Shown: positions 1 to 11,819, numbered from the stretch's first letter. The stretch: 27,135 nt of DNA from Entamoeba invadens IP1 (GCF_000330505.1 NW_004440230.1:8432-35566); one strand, 5' to 3'. Notes: a model not told the origin generated them from the letters alone. Numbers and translations: made by a program.

Positions 1-217
1 ATTCTATTATGTTAGTATATTGTTACATCTTTTACTTAATTCACAAACGGTTTTTAGAGTATGGTTTAGAGATTAAAATGTAGGTTTAAATTGTGTCCGT
101 AACACTTTTTATTTATTATAATAAAATACCATTAAATAAACTATAATAATTATTCAAGTAAGTTAACCTTAAGTTTCGTTTTATTCAAAACGATAGCAGT
201 TTTCATGTCAAGAGTTT

Positions 218-2963
218 TTATTTCCATATTGTTTTGAAAGATGTTTCTGACAATTGAAAAAAAGATTCAACATCACTCGAAGTCGGAACAATTCCAATTC
301 CAGTCAAAACAACTTTTTTGAGAAGTGGATATTCAATTTCTGAAATAAGCTTCATCTTGAACATATCCAGTAATGTCAAAACTTTCTCAATTTGGAAACA
401 CTCAAGTTCCTGTATTTTCAACATTTTGTTATTTTCAATTAAATAATCAGAAATAATTTTACGATTGTTAAAAATCACAATTTTCAGATTAGATATTTCA
501 TCTTTAAGATATGAAAATTGTTTTGCCAATTCAATTGTCTTTTTACTCGTTTTAAACATTTGATTTGGAATTGTCAATACACAGTACAGTGAATTGTATG
601 TATTATTTTCTTTCAAAATCAACACGTCTTCAAAATTGGTAATATCATTTGTTAACAACGCATAATCACATTTGTTGCCAATAGAACCGAAACGAATAAC
701 GAGTGCGTTGATATAATTGTTCATCATTTGAATAACAACATCATTTGCAGCTTTTTCAAATGAATTTGTCTCGCTTATTTGTTTGTTTTTGATGTTTTTT
801 TTAAAAATCAATAAAGTATTGAATCATATTAATAATCAAACAAAACTGTTCTTCGAACAAACCAAACTTTTGCTGAAGTGCATCATTGCCTTTTTTAGCA
901 ACAGTTGTAATATGAAACAAACTCAATACAACTGTATTGTTTTGCTTATCAAACAAATTAAAGTATTTAGGTATTTCACTTGATTTCAATTGTTTTATCT
1001 CGCTTATTTTTGATATTATACACTTTTGAATTGATGGTTTACTCATAAACTCAAACACCAATGATTTGTTGTAGACTAACACATCCAACAATAACGCATG
1101 ATAAAACCAACGTGTCCCCGGAGTGGTCGGAATTGTAATTTTTTGAAGGTGTTTTTTTAATGATAAAATTATCCCATTCAGTTGTTGTTGTACTAAGTTG
1201 AAACCAGTTTAATACCTCCAAAATAATTAAACAATTAGTGTTTTTCCAAATAAAACCTTCGCACACATTCATTCTATGACAATTGCAGTATTGAGTAAAA
1301 ACATGAGAATCAATACCTTTCATGTTAACTTTAATTTTGTGTAATTCTTCACACAAAAGGTTAACCATTCCACATCTCAAACCTAACATATTACTAGCAC
1401 CATCACAACATATAGAAATCAATTTCTTTAAATCAACATCTCTTTCTTTTAGACAATTTATTACACTATCACTCAAATTTGCACCAGTACTTTTTTCCAA
1501 ACAACCTGAACACAACCAGTTTTCTTTGAGTAACAATAAAGTTGTTATCAACAAATCTAACAACAATTGCTACTAAGTTAACGCCCTTCCGTTTCGAACT
1601 GTCTACAATTATTGAAAAATAAACACACGAGACAAATTCGTTTATTATTAAATCATCATCATTAGCTTTGAATTGAACCATTCTGTTTTCAGTTGTCGAA
1701 GACTCAATACGCAAATCAATTTCAGATAGAGACACGTTGAAATAAAACAAAATGACAAACTCAACAAAGTTTTTAACTATTTCTTTTTGTTGTTTCGAGA
1801 ATGGCAACAAACAAGTAATCATAGAATACAACAATGAAGCGATGTATGATTTTCTTTTATTGACACATTTTGTATGAGACAAACTATAGTTTGATTCAAA
1901 ATACATTTTAATTTTGTTATTAATATTTGTTGCACATCCAGGTTTTAAAAATTCAGGAGAAATATTAGATACAAAATTAATGTTGTTGATATCATTTTGA
2001 TTTTTTGAATCACTTTCAATGATAATTTTATCACAAATCATATCATCCGTGGATTTGTCACAACTTGAATCTTCACTATATAAATCACATATCTCATTTT
2101 TCATGTAACGTTGTTTCAAATATTTCTTCTCCACATAAACTCGTGTTAGACTTATTTAATTCAACCTAATCATTCAAATCTACACGACCTTTATTTTCAT
2201 TTTCGAAAGTATCATTTGCACTGAATTCTTGTTGATCATCTATTTTTGTTTCAGCAAGACTGTTCAAAATGCAAATTTCGTTGAATTGAGTCTTTAATTT
2301 ATTGGTTAGTTCATATTCTTTTTTAATTAACAAATCGAGTTTTGATACTTTGTGATTTCTTGATGTGACTTGGTCTCTGTCTAATTCATGAATGACTATA
2401 TTTTGTTTGAAAAATTTCATTTCGTTAACTGTCAATTTTTTTCTTTTGTTTTCAGTAAACAATGGCAATATCCTCCTTTAGATTTATGTATTTTAATGAT
2501 AACAAGAGCACCTTCTTCCAAAACATTTCGTTTGTTAACGATTAAAATCGTCAATGTATTTAATTCCTTTCGGAGTTAAATCCACTTTGTGCTTAAAATC
2601 CCTGTAATGACTATAACCCGATTGCTTTGACCAACAATCACAACACAACAAACAATACATAAATACCAAAACGCCGTGTTCATATATAGGTAACATGTGA
2701 GTTTTGTTTACAGTTCGAATAAATCTTTTTTCTTGCGTTTCGTATGTGGTTTTCCTTTTTCCCCTTTCCATTTGTTTTTTAAGTTTGTTTATTATTTTTT
2801 GCCGAAAAAAAGTTTTTTGTTGAAATTTATTTATAGAGCTTAACTGTCCGAAATTGTCGTTGTTTTGGAAACCCTGTTTTAACTCTTTAACTGAAAGTGT
2901 GTTTAAATTGCCATTTAAATCATCATAGTATCTATTTACATTAGCGTAATAATGTTCATCTTA
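218..2963 (-). pseudogene. Decayed hAT-family (DUF4371-type) transposase
   Basis: Read on the minus strand, successive frames rebuild one hAT transposase. The 5' part (2963-2166) is basic and has Cys/His clusters (YCLLCCDCW, then an HELDRDQ...SRNHK stretch) that could be a degraded zinc finger. The RNase H-like core follows at about 1640-1160 with FSIIVDSSKRKG and ISICCDGASNM, which hold the first two acidic positions, and a C-x-CHRMNV box. The hallmark TRW triplet (1108-1116) lies in a different frame from the core. The C-terminal dimerisation motif IVPTSSDVESFF is at about 260-300. At least four frame changes and in-frame stops separate the parts, so it cannot make an active transposase. 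I did not find terminal inverted repeats or an 8-bp target duplication, so the element's ends are unknown. The hAT assignment is strong; the finger is tentative. Confidence 0.82.
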
Positions 2964-3274
2964 GTATAAATCATACTCATTGTAAAAGTCTTTGTTCTCT
3001 TTAATCTTAAAACTTATTGGGTTACTTGTTATTCAATGGTCATTGAATATATGTAAGTGTGTACATTTTTATATCAAAATAAGCTACATTCATTGGAAAT
3101 ACAATCCAACATAAAAATAAATTCCCACAATATTCAAATATATTTTTCTTAAAGCATTAAATAAAGTTCAATTAAATTAAAGTCAATAAAAAACATATAA
3201 AAAATGAATCTTTAAATCAATTTCAATTTTATAAATATGCTAAAGTAAATCTTCTCAAGAGTATGAGGTTTTGG
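2964..3274. other. AT-rich spacer between hAT relic and MITE
   Basis: No supported gene. The hAT reading frame can be followed on the minus strand past an in-frame TAA near 2962 to about 3010 and then dissolves into stops. The rest is simple AT-rich sequence. Confidence 0.4.
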
Positions 3275-3422
3275 TAATTATTGTTCACTCAAAAGCGGCC
3301 ATTTTAGACAATTAAGTTTTAATTACCACGTTATTGAGAACTCAATTTATTGTTTCAGTTTAAAGTGTCCACAAATAAGAAACCACTATTCAGAAATCAC
3401 ACTCTTGGGTGGTTTTATTGTA
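3275..3422. mobile_element. Degraded MITE, same family as 9749-9901
   Basis: The right end (ACTCTTGGGTGGTTTTATTGTA) is nearly the right terminal repeat of the element at 9749-9901 (GCTCTTGGGTGGTTTTACTGTA). The left part, CACTCAAAAGCGGCCATTTT, followed by AGACAATTA, matches that element's left subterminal region (AGCGGGCATTTTTAGCCAATCA). The size, about 148 bp, is also close to 153 bp. The outermost left bases are eroded and the exact left boundary is uncertain. Confidence 0.65.
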
Positions 3423-4649
3423 TAATAAAAATCTTAAGACAAAAAATAATAACATTTTAAGTAGAGACGCTTAAATAAGAACATTGAAATTTGGTGAATT
3501 TGCATTTGCGCTCTGTTAAAATTTTCAGAACTTCGATTACAACGAAAACTTGGAATTTATAAAAATATTTTCTTTTAAATTTAGTAAATATTTTTAATGT
3601 ACATTTAAAAAATGTGAACTATCTTAAAATATTTGCTTTTATGCGGCGTAAAATAGCAGAATAAATTAATATAAAAATACCATTTGATATTTAAGTAAAC
3701 ATAAAGTGTGTTAAGCCAACTAAAATTTGTATTTTATTCAACATTAATAATAACGAATTGTTAGTAACAAAAATTGAGTTAAATATCTAAAATAATTAAA
3801 CTTAATAAATGTCGTTCTAAGTGTTGAGAAAGTGTTTTATAATGAAATTACTCTTCAAAAATAAAAAAGCCAACTTTTCAATTATCATTTAATAAACTTC
3901 AACGTGTCATTACGATTACTAAAATAAAAATGAAATATGACAATTGATTTACATTCAAAAATAAATTGAATTAAATTTTATAAATTTGTGATTTGGTATA
4001 ACTATATCAAAGTGAAAATACAGTGTTAATTATATCTTAGAAGCACGTATGGTTCATTTTTGGAAACGTTATACTAAATAAACCAATTTGTATGAATTAT
4101 TTTTAAAACATGACACTATTTTTTATAAAAAATACATATAATCTAAACATAAAATGCAACAAGGTATATTAAGAAAGTTGACATTATCTATTGTTATTTA
4201 AATTCGTCAACAAAAACTGTCAGAACCATATGTCCGACATTAAAAGTAAAAAAATACCATGACACAATCTGAAACATGTAATATCTATGACACTTGTATA
4301 ATAACAATTAATTTAAAAACACAAACTATATTCACTATAGTTAACTTTTCGAGAATTTAAATTGTTTATGGGCTGATATGTTAACACAATTCAATTTTTG
4401 AAATCAGAGATACATCAACTCTTTATACAACAAATGACAATTAATAAGTGGAAAGTTTATATTTCGGTGAAAACACGGTCTATATTATTTAAGGTAATTC
4501 ATCTATATTGAATTTCGAGAATTTGATATTTTTACTGGAAATTTTAAAATTTCATTTTTAGAAAATTCTTTTGTTAAATTACACAAAACTTTAAATTTAA
4601 TGGAAATAGCAATTGTCAAATGTTTTTTAAATCAAAATTTACACAAGAA
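3423..4649. other. AT-rich intergenic stretch, no gene seen
   Basis: Stops are dense in all six frames, with no cysteine-rich or other protein-like runs and no tRNA-like fold. A small perfect palindrome, GAAATTTTAAAATTTC, lies near 4540. The stretch lies upstream of the receptor-kinase relic, where its promoter would have been, but I cannot pick out a TATA/initiator pair. Confidence 0.4.
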
Positions 4650-7180
4650 AAAACGTGACCAAATTTATTAAAAATCCAAAGTGTGAAAATTGACTTTATT
4701 TCAATACAACGACACAAAAATGTGATACATGTTCGGATTCAAATTGTATTGATTGTTTTTACAATACAAAAAAATATTTAAGATGTCAACAAGAATATTT
4801 GAAAACAATGATAGAAAATGCGTTGAAATACTAAACTGTTTGTTGAAACGATCAAATCGATGTCTAAAATGTTCAGATGGGTATTTACTTCTTAAAGGTG
4901 ACTGTCAAAATACACCATTTTGTTTGAACCAATCTTTGAGTGAAACATGTCAAATTTGTAGTATACACAAATTATAAATAATTAACAACAGTGTTGTGAA
5001 ATTGCAGGTGAACACTTGTTATACACAAATCAAAATAATATAATTGCCTATAAAAGTGGGTATTTAACAAACTCAACAAAATGTCAAAAGTGTTCAAATC
5101 TTTTTAACTCAAGTATTTTGTGTGAAAATGGTCGTCCCACAAAATGTGAAATTTCATATAAAATAAATTCGAATGGTAATTGTGAAGACAGACACTGTTA
5201 TGATCAAGGTGATAAAAATGTGAAATGTTTAAGATTTTAATACAACTGCACTTACATCACAAATTCAAAGTGTAAAATGTGTGATCCTAATTGTTTGACT
5301 TGTGTCATGAATCCGACTTACTGTCTATCATGTCCACCAGGATCTTACATTTCAAATTACATTTGCAAAAAAATTCGAAATTGGTAGAAATTTGCACACA
5401 ATTTATGTCATCGTATGGATGTGCCAAATGTACTGAAGGTTATTACAGAAACTGTTGGACTGTTATAAATGCAATCTTTCATGTATTTTGTGTAATAAAA
5501 ATTAACATGTTTGATTTGTAATTCAACATATTACAAAACATCAAGTAAAGACTTTAAACCACAAAATAGCATAATTGGATGTAATGTTGATGTTAAACAA
5601 TTTGGATGCACAAAATGTAAAGACGGGTATTTTTATGTTAATGAAAATGAATGTAAAAGTGTAATACAACTTGTCTGACATGTTCATCCCAAAAAGTTGT
5701 CTTACTCTCAAGTGGAATATGTGTGAAACTTTCTCAAATATCCAAGTGCAAAGAAATAAAAATTCAAAATGCAACAAATGTTCATTCTGGTATGAATTTA
5801 GTCCAAATGGGACTTATCGTGAAAAGAAAGATGTATTAGGGGTTATAATTGTTATAATTCTATTTATTATTTTTGTATTATCAATTCTTGTTATAGCATT
5901 AGTATTTTCTATGAAAAGAATTTCAAAAATGATACACACAAAGGAGTTAGAAAAAACAACAATTATATTCGAAATTGAAAAATCAAATGTCAAAATTATT
6001 TTACTTGCAAACAACATTTGCGTCTCTTCAAAAGAACTCAATTTCAATTCTAAAATTGAAAAGATTCCTGTCAACACAGAAACAAAGATTGTGTTTTGTG
6101 TAGGCTTTATGTTCAAAAATGTCTTAAAAATTTAGTTTAAAACGACTACACAAATTGACAAATTTACAATAAGAGTAACACCAGAAGTCATATTTAAAAA
6201 AATGCGTGTGAATTTACGATTTATTTGACACTTAAATGCACATTTAAAATGACACCATTTGAGTAGTCGCAAAAAAACTAAAAACAAACATCGAAAATAT
6301 AAATGAAATCATAATGAAAAGAGTAACTAAAATAAATAATGAAAAATTAAGTGAAAAAATTTAATTGGGCGAATGATTTTTTGGTGTTATTTACAAAGGA
6401 CAATACAGAGGAAACGATGTTGCGATTAAAAAAAATGAAACAAAAAGAAGATAACAAAATTGATTGTTAAGATAAATCAGATGATGAATTTGAAAAAATG
6501 CAATGTTAGACAAATTCAGGAGTGAGTATATAATCTATTATTGGAGCTGTGTTTGTACAAAATAAAGTGTGTATAATCACCCAATTTGATCTGTTTGGGT
6601 CATAACAAGATTTAATAAACATAGAAAAAACAACGAAATTAAAATGAAATTTCGAATAAAGTTGATGTTTGATACATTAAGTGAAATTATATATTTACAT
6701 ACAAATTGGATATTACACAGAGACATTAAACCAGACAACATACTTATTGTTTCAATTGATTCAACAACAATGTAAATGCCAAACTGACCGATTATGAATT
6801 GCGAGAAACATCAACTTATTAATGATTAACATGACATTCACAAAAGGAATTGGAACACTAGTCTACATGGCGCCTAAAATTTTAATACGAGAAAATTACA
6901 AGAAACCTGCTGATGTATACTCTTTTGCTATAACCATGTTCGAGTGTTTTACATGGAGTTATGCATATTCTAAAAATAAATTTAAATTTCGATAAACAAT
7001 TGCAAGGTTTGTGATTCAAAAGTTAAGATTAATAAACCAGATGAGATGAATCAAAACACATGAAAATATATGTTACATATATATAATACTATCTGTAATT
7101 GTTGTGAAAACTAACCTACAAAAAGAAATTCATTAGAAAACGTCAACTATGAGTTTGAAACAATATTAAATCACACATAA
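4650..7180 (+). pseudogene. Dead transmembrane receptor kinase (Entamoeba TMK type)
   Basis: All parts of a TMK are present in order but broken by frameshifts and stops. About 4672-5800 encodes a CXXC-rich ectodomain in shifting frames (CDTCSDSNCIDC, CLKCSDGYLL, CNKCSFWY). A single hydrophobic membrane segment lies at 5833-5907, followed by basic MKR. The kinase begins near 6364; FGVIYKGQYRGNDVAIKK (from 6380) is the end of the Gly-rich loop plus the VAIK lysine. The hinge region ITQFDLFGS ends in a stop. HRDIKPDN is intact at 6716-6739. The DFG site reads DYE, and the activation-segment end reads GTLVYMAPK instead of APE. PADVYSFAITMFEC and a C-lobe end (PTKRNSLENV...) lead to a stop at 7178-7180. 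TMKs are plasma-membrane receptors of Entamoeba. With DFG and APE lost plus many stops, this copy is dead. Identification is firm from domain order. Confidence 0.88.
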
Positions 7181-7317
7181 TGAACTATTTTTAAATAATT
7201 AAATTAATAAAAAAATATTAAATTTAAAATTATTAAAATAACTGAAAATTGTTTTAAAAATAATCACATTATAAAAAACAAATAATTCAAGTTGGGTTGT
7301 TTCATTTTTTGTCTCAT

Positions 7318-7360
7318 GATAAATGCAATTGACATTAGAAGGATGTCAATTGCATTTATC
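7318..7360. repeat. Perfect 18-bp inverted repeat, 7-nt loop
   Basis: The left arm GATAAATGCAATTGACAT (7318-7335) and the right arm ATGTCAATTGCATTTATC (7343-7360) are exact reverse complements around TAGAAGG. A strong hairpin would form in RNA from either strand. It lies 138 bases past the end of the receptor-kinase relic. Confidence 0.9.
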
Positions 7361-7572
7361 TCCTTATGTCAAGCCAAATATGTGAATTAAAAGGGTTGTA
7401 ATATATTCAATAAGAAATTTAAAGTTAGGACAAGGGAAAAAGGAAAAGCTTCTATTGACAATATTCATTCTGTTGGGTTTGTAACTTAATGGAGATATAG
7501 TTCCCCTCAATACTGGTTTTGATTATGAGAATAATTCAAAAATAGTTGTTTTTAACAACTCAGCTTTGAATT

Positions 7573-7612
7573 ACTATGGATATTACCATAAAACTATGGT
7601 AATATCCATAGT
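7573..7612. repeat. Perfect 18-bp inverted repeat, 4-nt loop
   Basis: The left arm ACTATGGATATTACCATA (7573-7590) pairs exactly with TATGGTAATATCCATAGT (7595-7612) across AAAC. It sits immediately beyond the decayed 3' end of the minus-strand VPS13-like relic. The two hairpins have equal arm length but unrelated sequence. Confidence 0.9.
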
Positions 7613-7614
7613 TT

Positions 7615-10097
7615 TTAGTTCAATATTTGAAGGAATTGTTTAGTATTTTGAATGATAACTGAAAGACTTCTATAATTACTGTTGAGTATAAATAATACCA
7701 TTATTATGAATTGTGACTTTTGGTTGTTGTTTGCAATCAAACAAGAGTTTATTGGAGCACAGTTAATATAATTTTCTGCATAGTCATTATAATACTTTGA
7801 CGCACCAATTATACCTGTTGTAGTTTGATTCAAAGTCGTCGCTCCAAATTTGGATTAAACAGTTAACCAAACAAACCCGGGTTCTTCCTAAAGATTTTTT
7901 TAATATCAGCATTTCTATTGATGTTAATGTGGAAATTGTCAAAGATTCAATTGATAATCTGTACGCTGTATTGATTGTTGTTAGATCTGTTGATGGTACC
8001 AGATTCTGTATTTGTAATTGAGTGGTTTTACTTAATGAAATTATCAAAAATGATTTTAAGCGATGCATTAATGTTGTGATCCATCACAAATGTTCTGGAA
8101 TTGTTATTTTGTACTCTAATTTGACACTTTACTGTTTCTTCAGAATTAGAGACATCACACGGACAATTAATAGTTGAAAACTGTTTATCATAGTCATTTG
8201 TTACAGTTGTTAAATAATAAATAAGATCGTCTGAATTGGTTTATTCATTGGTTCTGATAGTTTGTTTGGAGTTGTGCGACTACCTTTGTATGAACAATAT
8301 TTGTTGCATCAGAAAGAACAACATCAAAACACAAAGATGGTGTATTTAAAATATTTGTGACAATCAATTTCTGTTCGGTATTTCTGTTTGTATACAACAC
8401 AAATCCAGATGCTTTTGGTTTTAAAATGGTGATACTTACATAAAAAGTGCTTGTGATTGTTTTTTTTCTGTATCTATTTGGATTAAATTCATTATCATGA
8501 AATTTACTATATTCGGGGTTACTTGTTATTCAACCAAATTGAGTAAATTCAATTTTTTGATTTGATGAAAAAGTGTGTTCACTGGTATCAGACAATAGTA
8601 AGTTATTGTATTTCTTCGTTTGTTTTGAGTCCAAATTTTGAGTGGACACATGCAAGTCATATGAAGAGAGATCAGTGTCATGGTTGTAATCAGACTTATC
8701 ATATGAATAACCACTATTGTGTATCTAACAGAAACAGTTAAGTTCTTGTGATACTCTAAAATTGTCTGCACCACATTACGTGTTAGATGCAGCAAATATT
8801 TTTGACATATATAAGACAACACTTTTTGCAGTTATAAATATTACAGTCATTTGTGTACTTTTTTGAGAAAAAATTCATTCTGTCATAATGATTTCCATCT
8901 GCAATTATTTGAGACGAGCCCGAACAATTACCTGTAATGTACGTCTCACACTTTGTGTATATGGAAGTGATATATTTCGAAGTAGAATTAACAGTCAAAG
9001 TATATATATATTTGTGTTTAAAGAAAATATAGTTGTTTCAGGAATTGGATATACCATCGATTTAAAGTGTGTTGATTGAAGTAAATAAGTTATTTCAGTA
9101 TCAACAAATTTTAGTATAAAATTAGAAGATGTTAGTATGTAGTACATTTCATTCAAATTCTCACTTCGACAAGCAAGTTCATCAAATGTATTTTCTATTT
9201 TGTTATAAGTACAACTTGGTGTATCAATGTCAATAACTCTACTATAGCCTTCATATATTCTTACTAATTTTAAATGCACAATTGAATGTAGTGATGTACT
9301 TTCACCCAACAAGGCAATAGAGTTTGATGTTGGTGTGCCAGTCTTCTTTGCCAATTGCAGACCTTTTTTGAATACAACAAATGTATATGTTTGGTCAACT
9401 GTTTGGCTCATATCAAGTGTATCCAATTCGACTTTCATGTTGAAATAAATTTTCGAAGTTGTGGACAACTCACCGAATGTATCAAGTTTTAAAATAGAAG
9501 AACTTAACTTGTTGGATGATAACTTGTAAATCAAATAATCGCCAAAAACAACAGTCTTAAATTAAAGCACTTTTGTTGGTATTTCATTTCCGTTATTTTT
9601 TACACGAAGTGTCATTAAAGCATTATCGGATAAATTTCATTGTATTTATTAAAATCTAATTCATCATTAATGCAAGGAATAAAAAGGTGTACATTGTATA
9701 AACGGAAAATTTTTTCTTGCTTTTCTTGTGAAAATGCGGCTTTCTTAGTACAGTAAAACCTCGCAAGAGCGGGCATTTTTAGCCAATCAAACCATAAAAA
9801 CCGCTCGATAGAGAAGTCTATTTATAGTTTTAGTTTATAAAATGCCCGCTTTTGAGAGAACCAGCTCTTTAGAGGTACCGCTCTTGGGTGGTTTTACTGT
9901 AATCAAAGTTTGATGTTGGACAAGAAAATTGAAAGGATTTAATTTTAATTAATTTAATTCCATCGAAATCGCCATCCACATTTAAGTGTTTAGTATCATT
10001 TTGATGGTATTGTATGTCCACACCACATCAAGCAGAACGGAAGTCGTATTTATAAAAATGACGGACGAAAAAATAAATGGAAACTTTAAAATTTCTG
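7615..10097 (-). pseudogene. Decayed C-terminal part of a VPS13-like gene
   Basis: Minus-strand frames give long protein-like runs broken by frameshifts. In order from the 5' side they are: LKFPFIFSSVIFINTTSVLL (near 10030), LRVKNNGNEIP (about 9610), a 179-codon open run (8995-9534), a Cys-containing segment (8783-8998), a run with LIVTNILNTPSLCFDVV (about 8350) and IRVQNNNSRTFV (about 8100). The recurring hydrophobic-strand plus N-N/T pattern resembles the Asn-bearing beta repeats of the VPS13 adaptor-binding (VAB/SHR-BD) region. It directly follows, on the same strand, the VPS13-like fragment at 10098-11650, so the two are probably one gene. A MITE at 9749-9901 interrupts it. The family call rests on pattern, not alignment. 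A large secreted beta-rich protein is the alternative. Confidence 0.42.
9749..9901. mobile_element. 153-bp MITE with TA ends (Tc1/mariner or pogo-like)
   Basis: The element starts TACAGTAAAACCTCGCAAG and ends CTTGGGTGGTTTTACTGTA. The outer 24 bases of the two ends match as inverted repeats at 22 positions, including TACAGTAAAACC and AAGAGCGG. A second, internal inverted copy (AAAATGCCCGCTTTTGAG, from about 9839) mirrors the left subterminal AGCGGGCATTTT, so the repeats are nested. A CCAATCAAA motif sits just inside the left end. Flanking TA and the CAGT...ACC ends fit the Tc1/mariner-pogo-Tigger group. It has no coding capacity and is non-autonomous. It lies inside the VPS13-like relic. Confidence 0.85.
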
Positions 10098-11650
10098 TTA
10101 CAATTTTGTTTTCACAAGTATCGCACCGGTGACGGACCCACTTTTGGTCACGACAAACGCCTTCTTACATTTCCGTGTGTTGAAATCGTCAATTCTGATG
10201 GTGTCAAAGTCCTCAAGTTGCACTGAAAATTTCCTCTCCAAAATCAATTGAACTTCTTTCGTCTCACCACACGACTTTAACACTTCTGTTGTATATAAAC
10301 AACTTTAAAACACTTACAATGAAGTTCTGAATCACACACTTCCCTTTGTTGTTGTAAAATTCAGATGTGACGTCTTTTGACTGGTTCTTCGCAATTTCTT
10401 CCAAGACGGAAATAAATTCTGGCGTTATATTAATCACCAGCATTTCATGTGGACCAATTTCTATGTGACAGTTTGGCAGCTCCACGTCAACGACAACATC
10501 AAATGGTTTAATAAATGGTTCCTTGACCCAATCCTTCTTCTTCAATATGTAATTGACGTACTCCAAACTTCCGTGGCTGACCTTCATCGACACTTTTCTC
10601 TCATCGACCTCCTTGAAATCGCGTCGCATGTGAAGATAAGTCCAAATAGAATTTCCACCGTCTTTCCTTCCTTCCACATCAAAATGGACCTCTGAAAAGA
10701 AGTTAATTTGATGCTCCTCATCGACAGCGCAAATCGCATGTTCAGAAACAAAAAAGGACTTCTTTTTGTTGCTTTTTCTCTCATATTTCTCTGTGCAAAT
10801 TTGAGTCCCCGCGTCGTCTTGTGCTGTTCGACTTTGACTTCTGCAGCTCTCTGAGACGACGCAATTTGTTTCAGTGCATCGTTCAACTCGTTCAGTAATT
10901 TGGTGATGTTCTCCAATTCCCGATTTGAAACGCGGCTTTGGAAATCAGAAAGCGCAAAATTGGCGGCTCTGAAATTTGACGGAGATACTCAAGAGGTCAA
11001 CTAACGCAATATCTGAACTGTTGTCCCACCCAAGCATCAAACTGTAAAGTTTCGTCGTTTTATACTAAAACTCCGGCAGAGTCCGGGAGACCATTTTGGA
11101 TGTAAACGTTTCCTTCAAAACTGGTGCTGATAACCAATTTATTATTTACCGCAATAGTTCTTAAAGATGATACGAGTTGTATCAAACGTGAAATGGAAGT
11201 TCTGTCGTGTCACGCCAATTTCAGTGGTATTTTGAGACTGATTTATTTTTGCATCTTGAACTTCATTTTTCTGAGTGTTATTATCAAAATTCTCTCCGTC
11301 GGATTTTGAGTATTTTTCAGTAACCGGGTGAACCAACTTGATCACGCGTTTCAGAGATTGTGGGACCAATTTAAATATCAAAGAATAGAAGACGACCTCG
11401 CATTGTGAGTCCTCGTTGTGTTAATAGACGACGTCAACACACCTTTCGTCGTTCCCCGAAGTTGCGCGCTCGGACAAGTTATCCAAGTCCGCGAGTCTCA
11501 ATGACGACAAAGAAAATCGATTTTCCTTTTTTTCTGATATGTAAGAGTGTATCATCAATGAGACGTTTAATATGGCTCGGTCGAGTGTCAGTGAACGCCT
11601 TTAATCAAATCTTCGACATCACAAAAAGAAACTATTTTGTTCACTAGTGA
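10098..11650 (-). pseudogene. Decayed middle part of a VPS13-like lipid-transfer protein gene
   Basis: The minus strand has coding-like sequence, less AT-rich than its surroundings, in several frames. From the 5' side: CEVVFYSLIFKLVPQSLKRV (near 11380), typical of VPS13 extended-chorein repeats; FHFTFDTT then, after a frameshift, LVISTSFEGNVYIQNGLP; SLMLGWDNSSDIALVDLLS; a coiled-coil-like run (ENITKLLNELNDALKQIA, 10916); and finally DWVKEPFIKPFDVVVDVELP plus LVINITPEFISVLEEI. The WxxEPFIxPF and INxTPEFI pair resembles the conserved WEP-x-x-EPW region of VPS13 proteins. Functional VPS13 proteins move lipid at membrane contact sites and are about 3,000 residues long; this is a fragment. Stops at 11100, 11045 and 10260 and frameshifts show decay. 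The family call is by motif only. Confidence 0.55.
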
Positions 11651-11819
11651 TGGCGAAATTGGTTGCTTTGGAGTGTTGATTGGTATTAATAGTTAGTTGT
11701 TTTTATTAAAAGACAAAACCAATATATAAATATTAAAAAAAAAAATCTTTGTTTTTGGGAACAAAGATATATTAAAAAAATTATAATAAATTTTTTTAAC
11801 ATTTTTTTAAAATTAGTAT
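11651..11819. other. Very AT-rich spacer
   Basis: Homopolymeric A/T tracts between two minus-strand relics; nothing codable. Confidence 0.4.

Larger units (their letters stand above)
7181..7614. other. Spacer with two perfect hairpins between relic genes
   Basis: Lies between the converging ends of the plus-strand receptor-kinase relic and the minus-strand VPS13-like relic. It holds the two 18-bp hairpins listed separately. Protein-like runs exist on the minus strand (7370-7520) but are too short to assign. Confidence 0.4.

Noticed and set aside
10285..10316. Short intron (GTAAGT...ACAACAG) joining the two frames of the VPS13-like relic
   Set aside because: The splice phases do not join the two open frames with GTAAGT as donor, and about 30 bases is very short. 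A frameshift in a gene that is already broken elsewhere explains it better.
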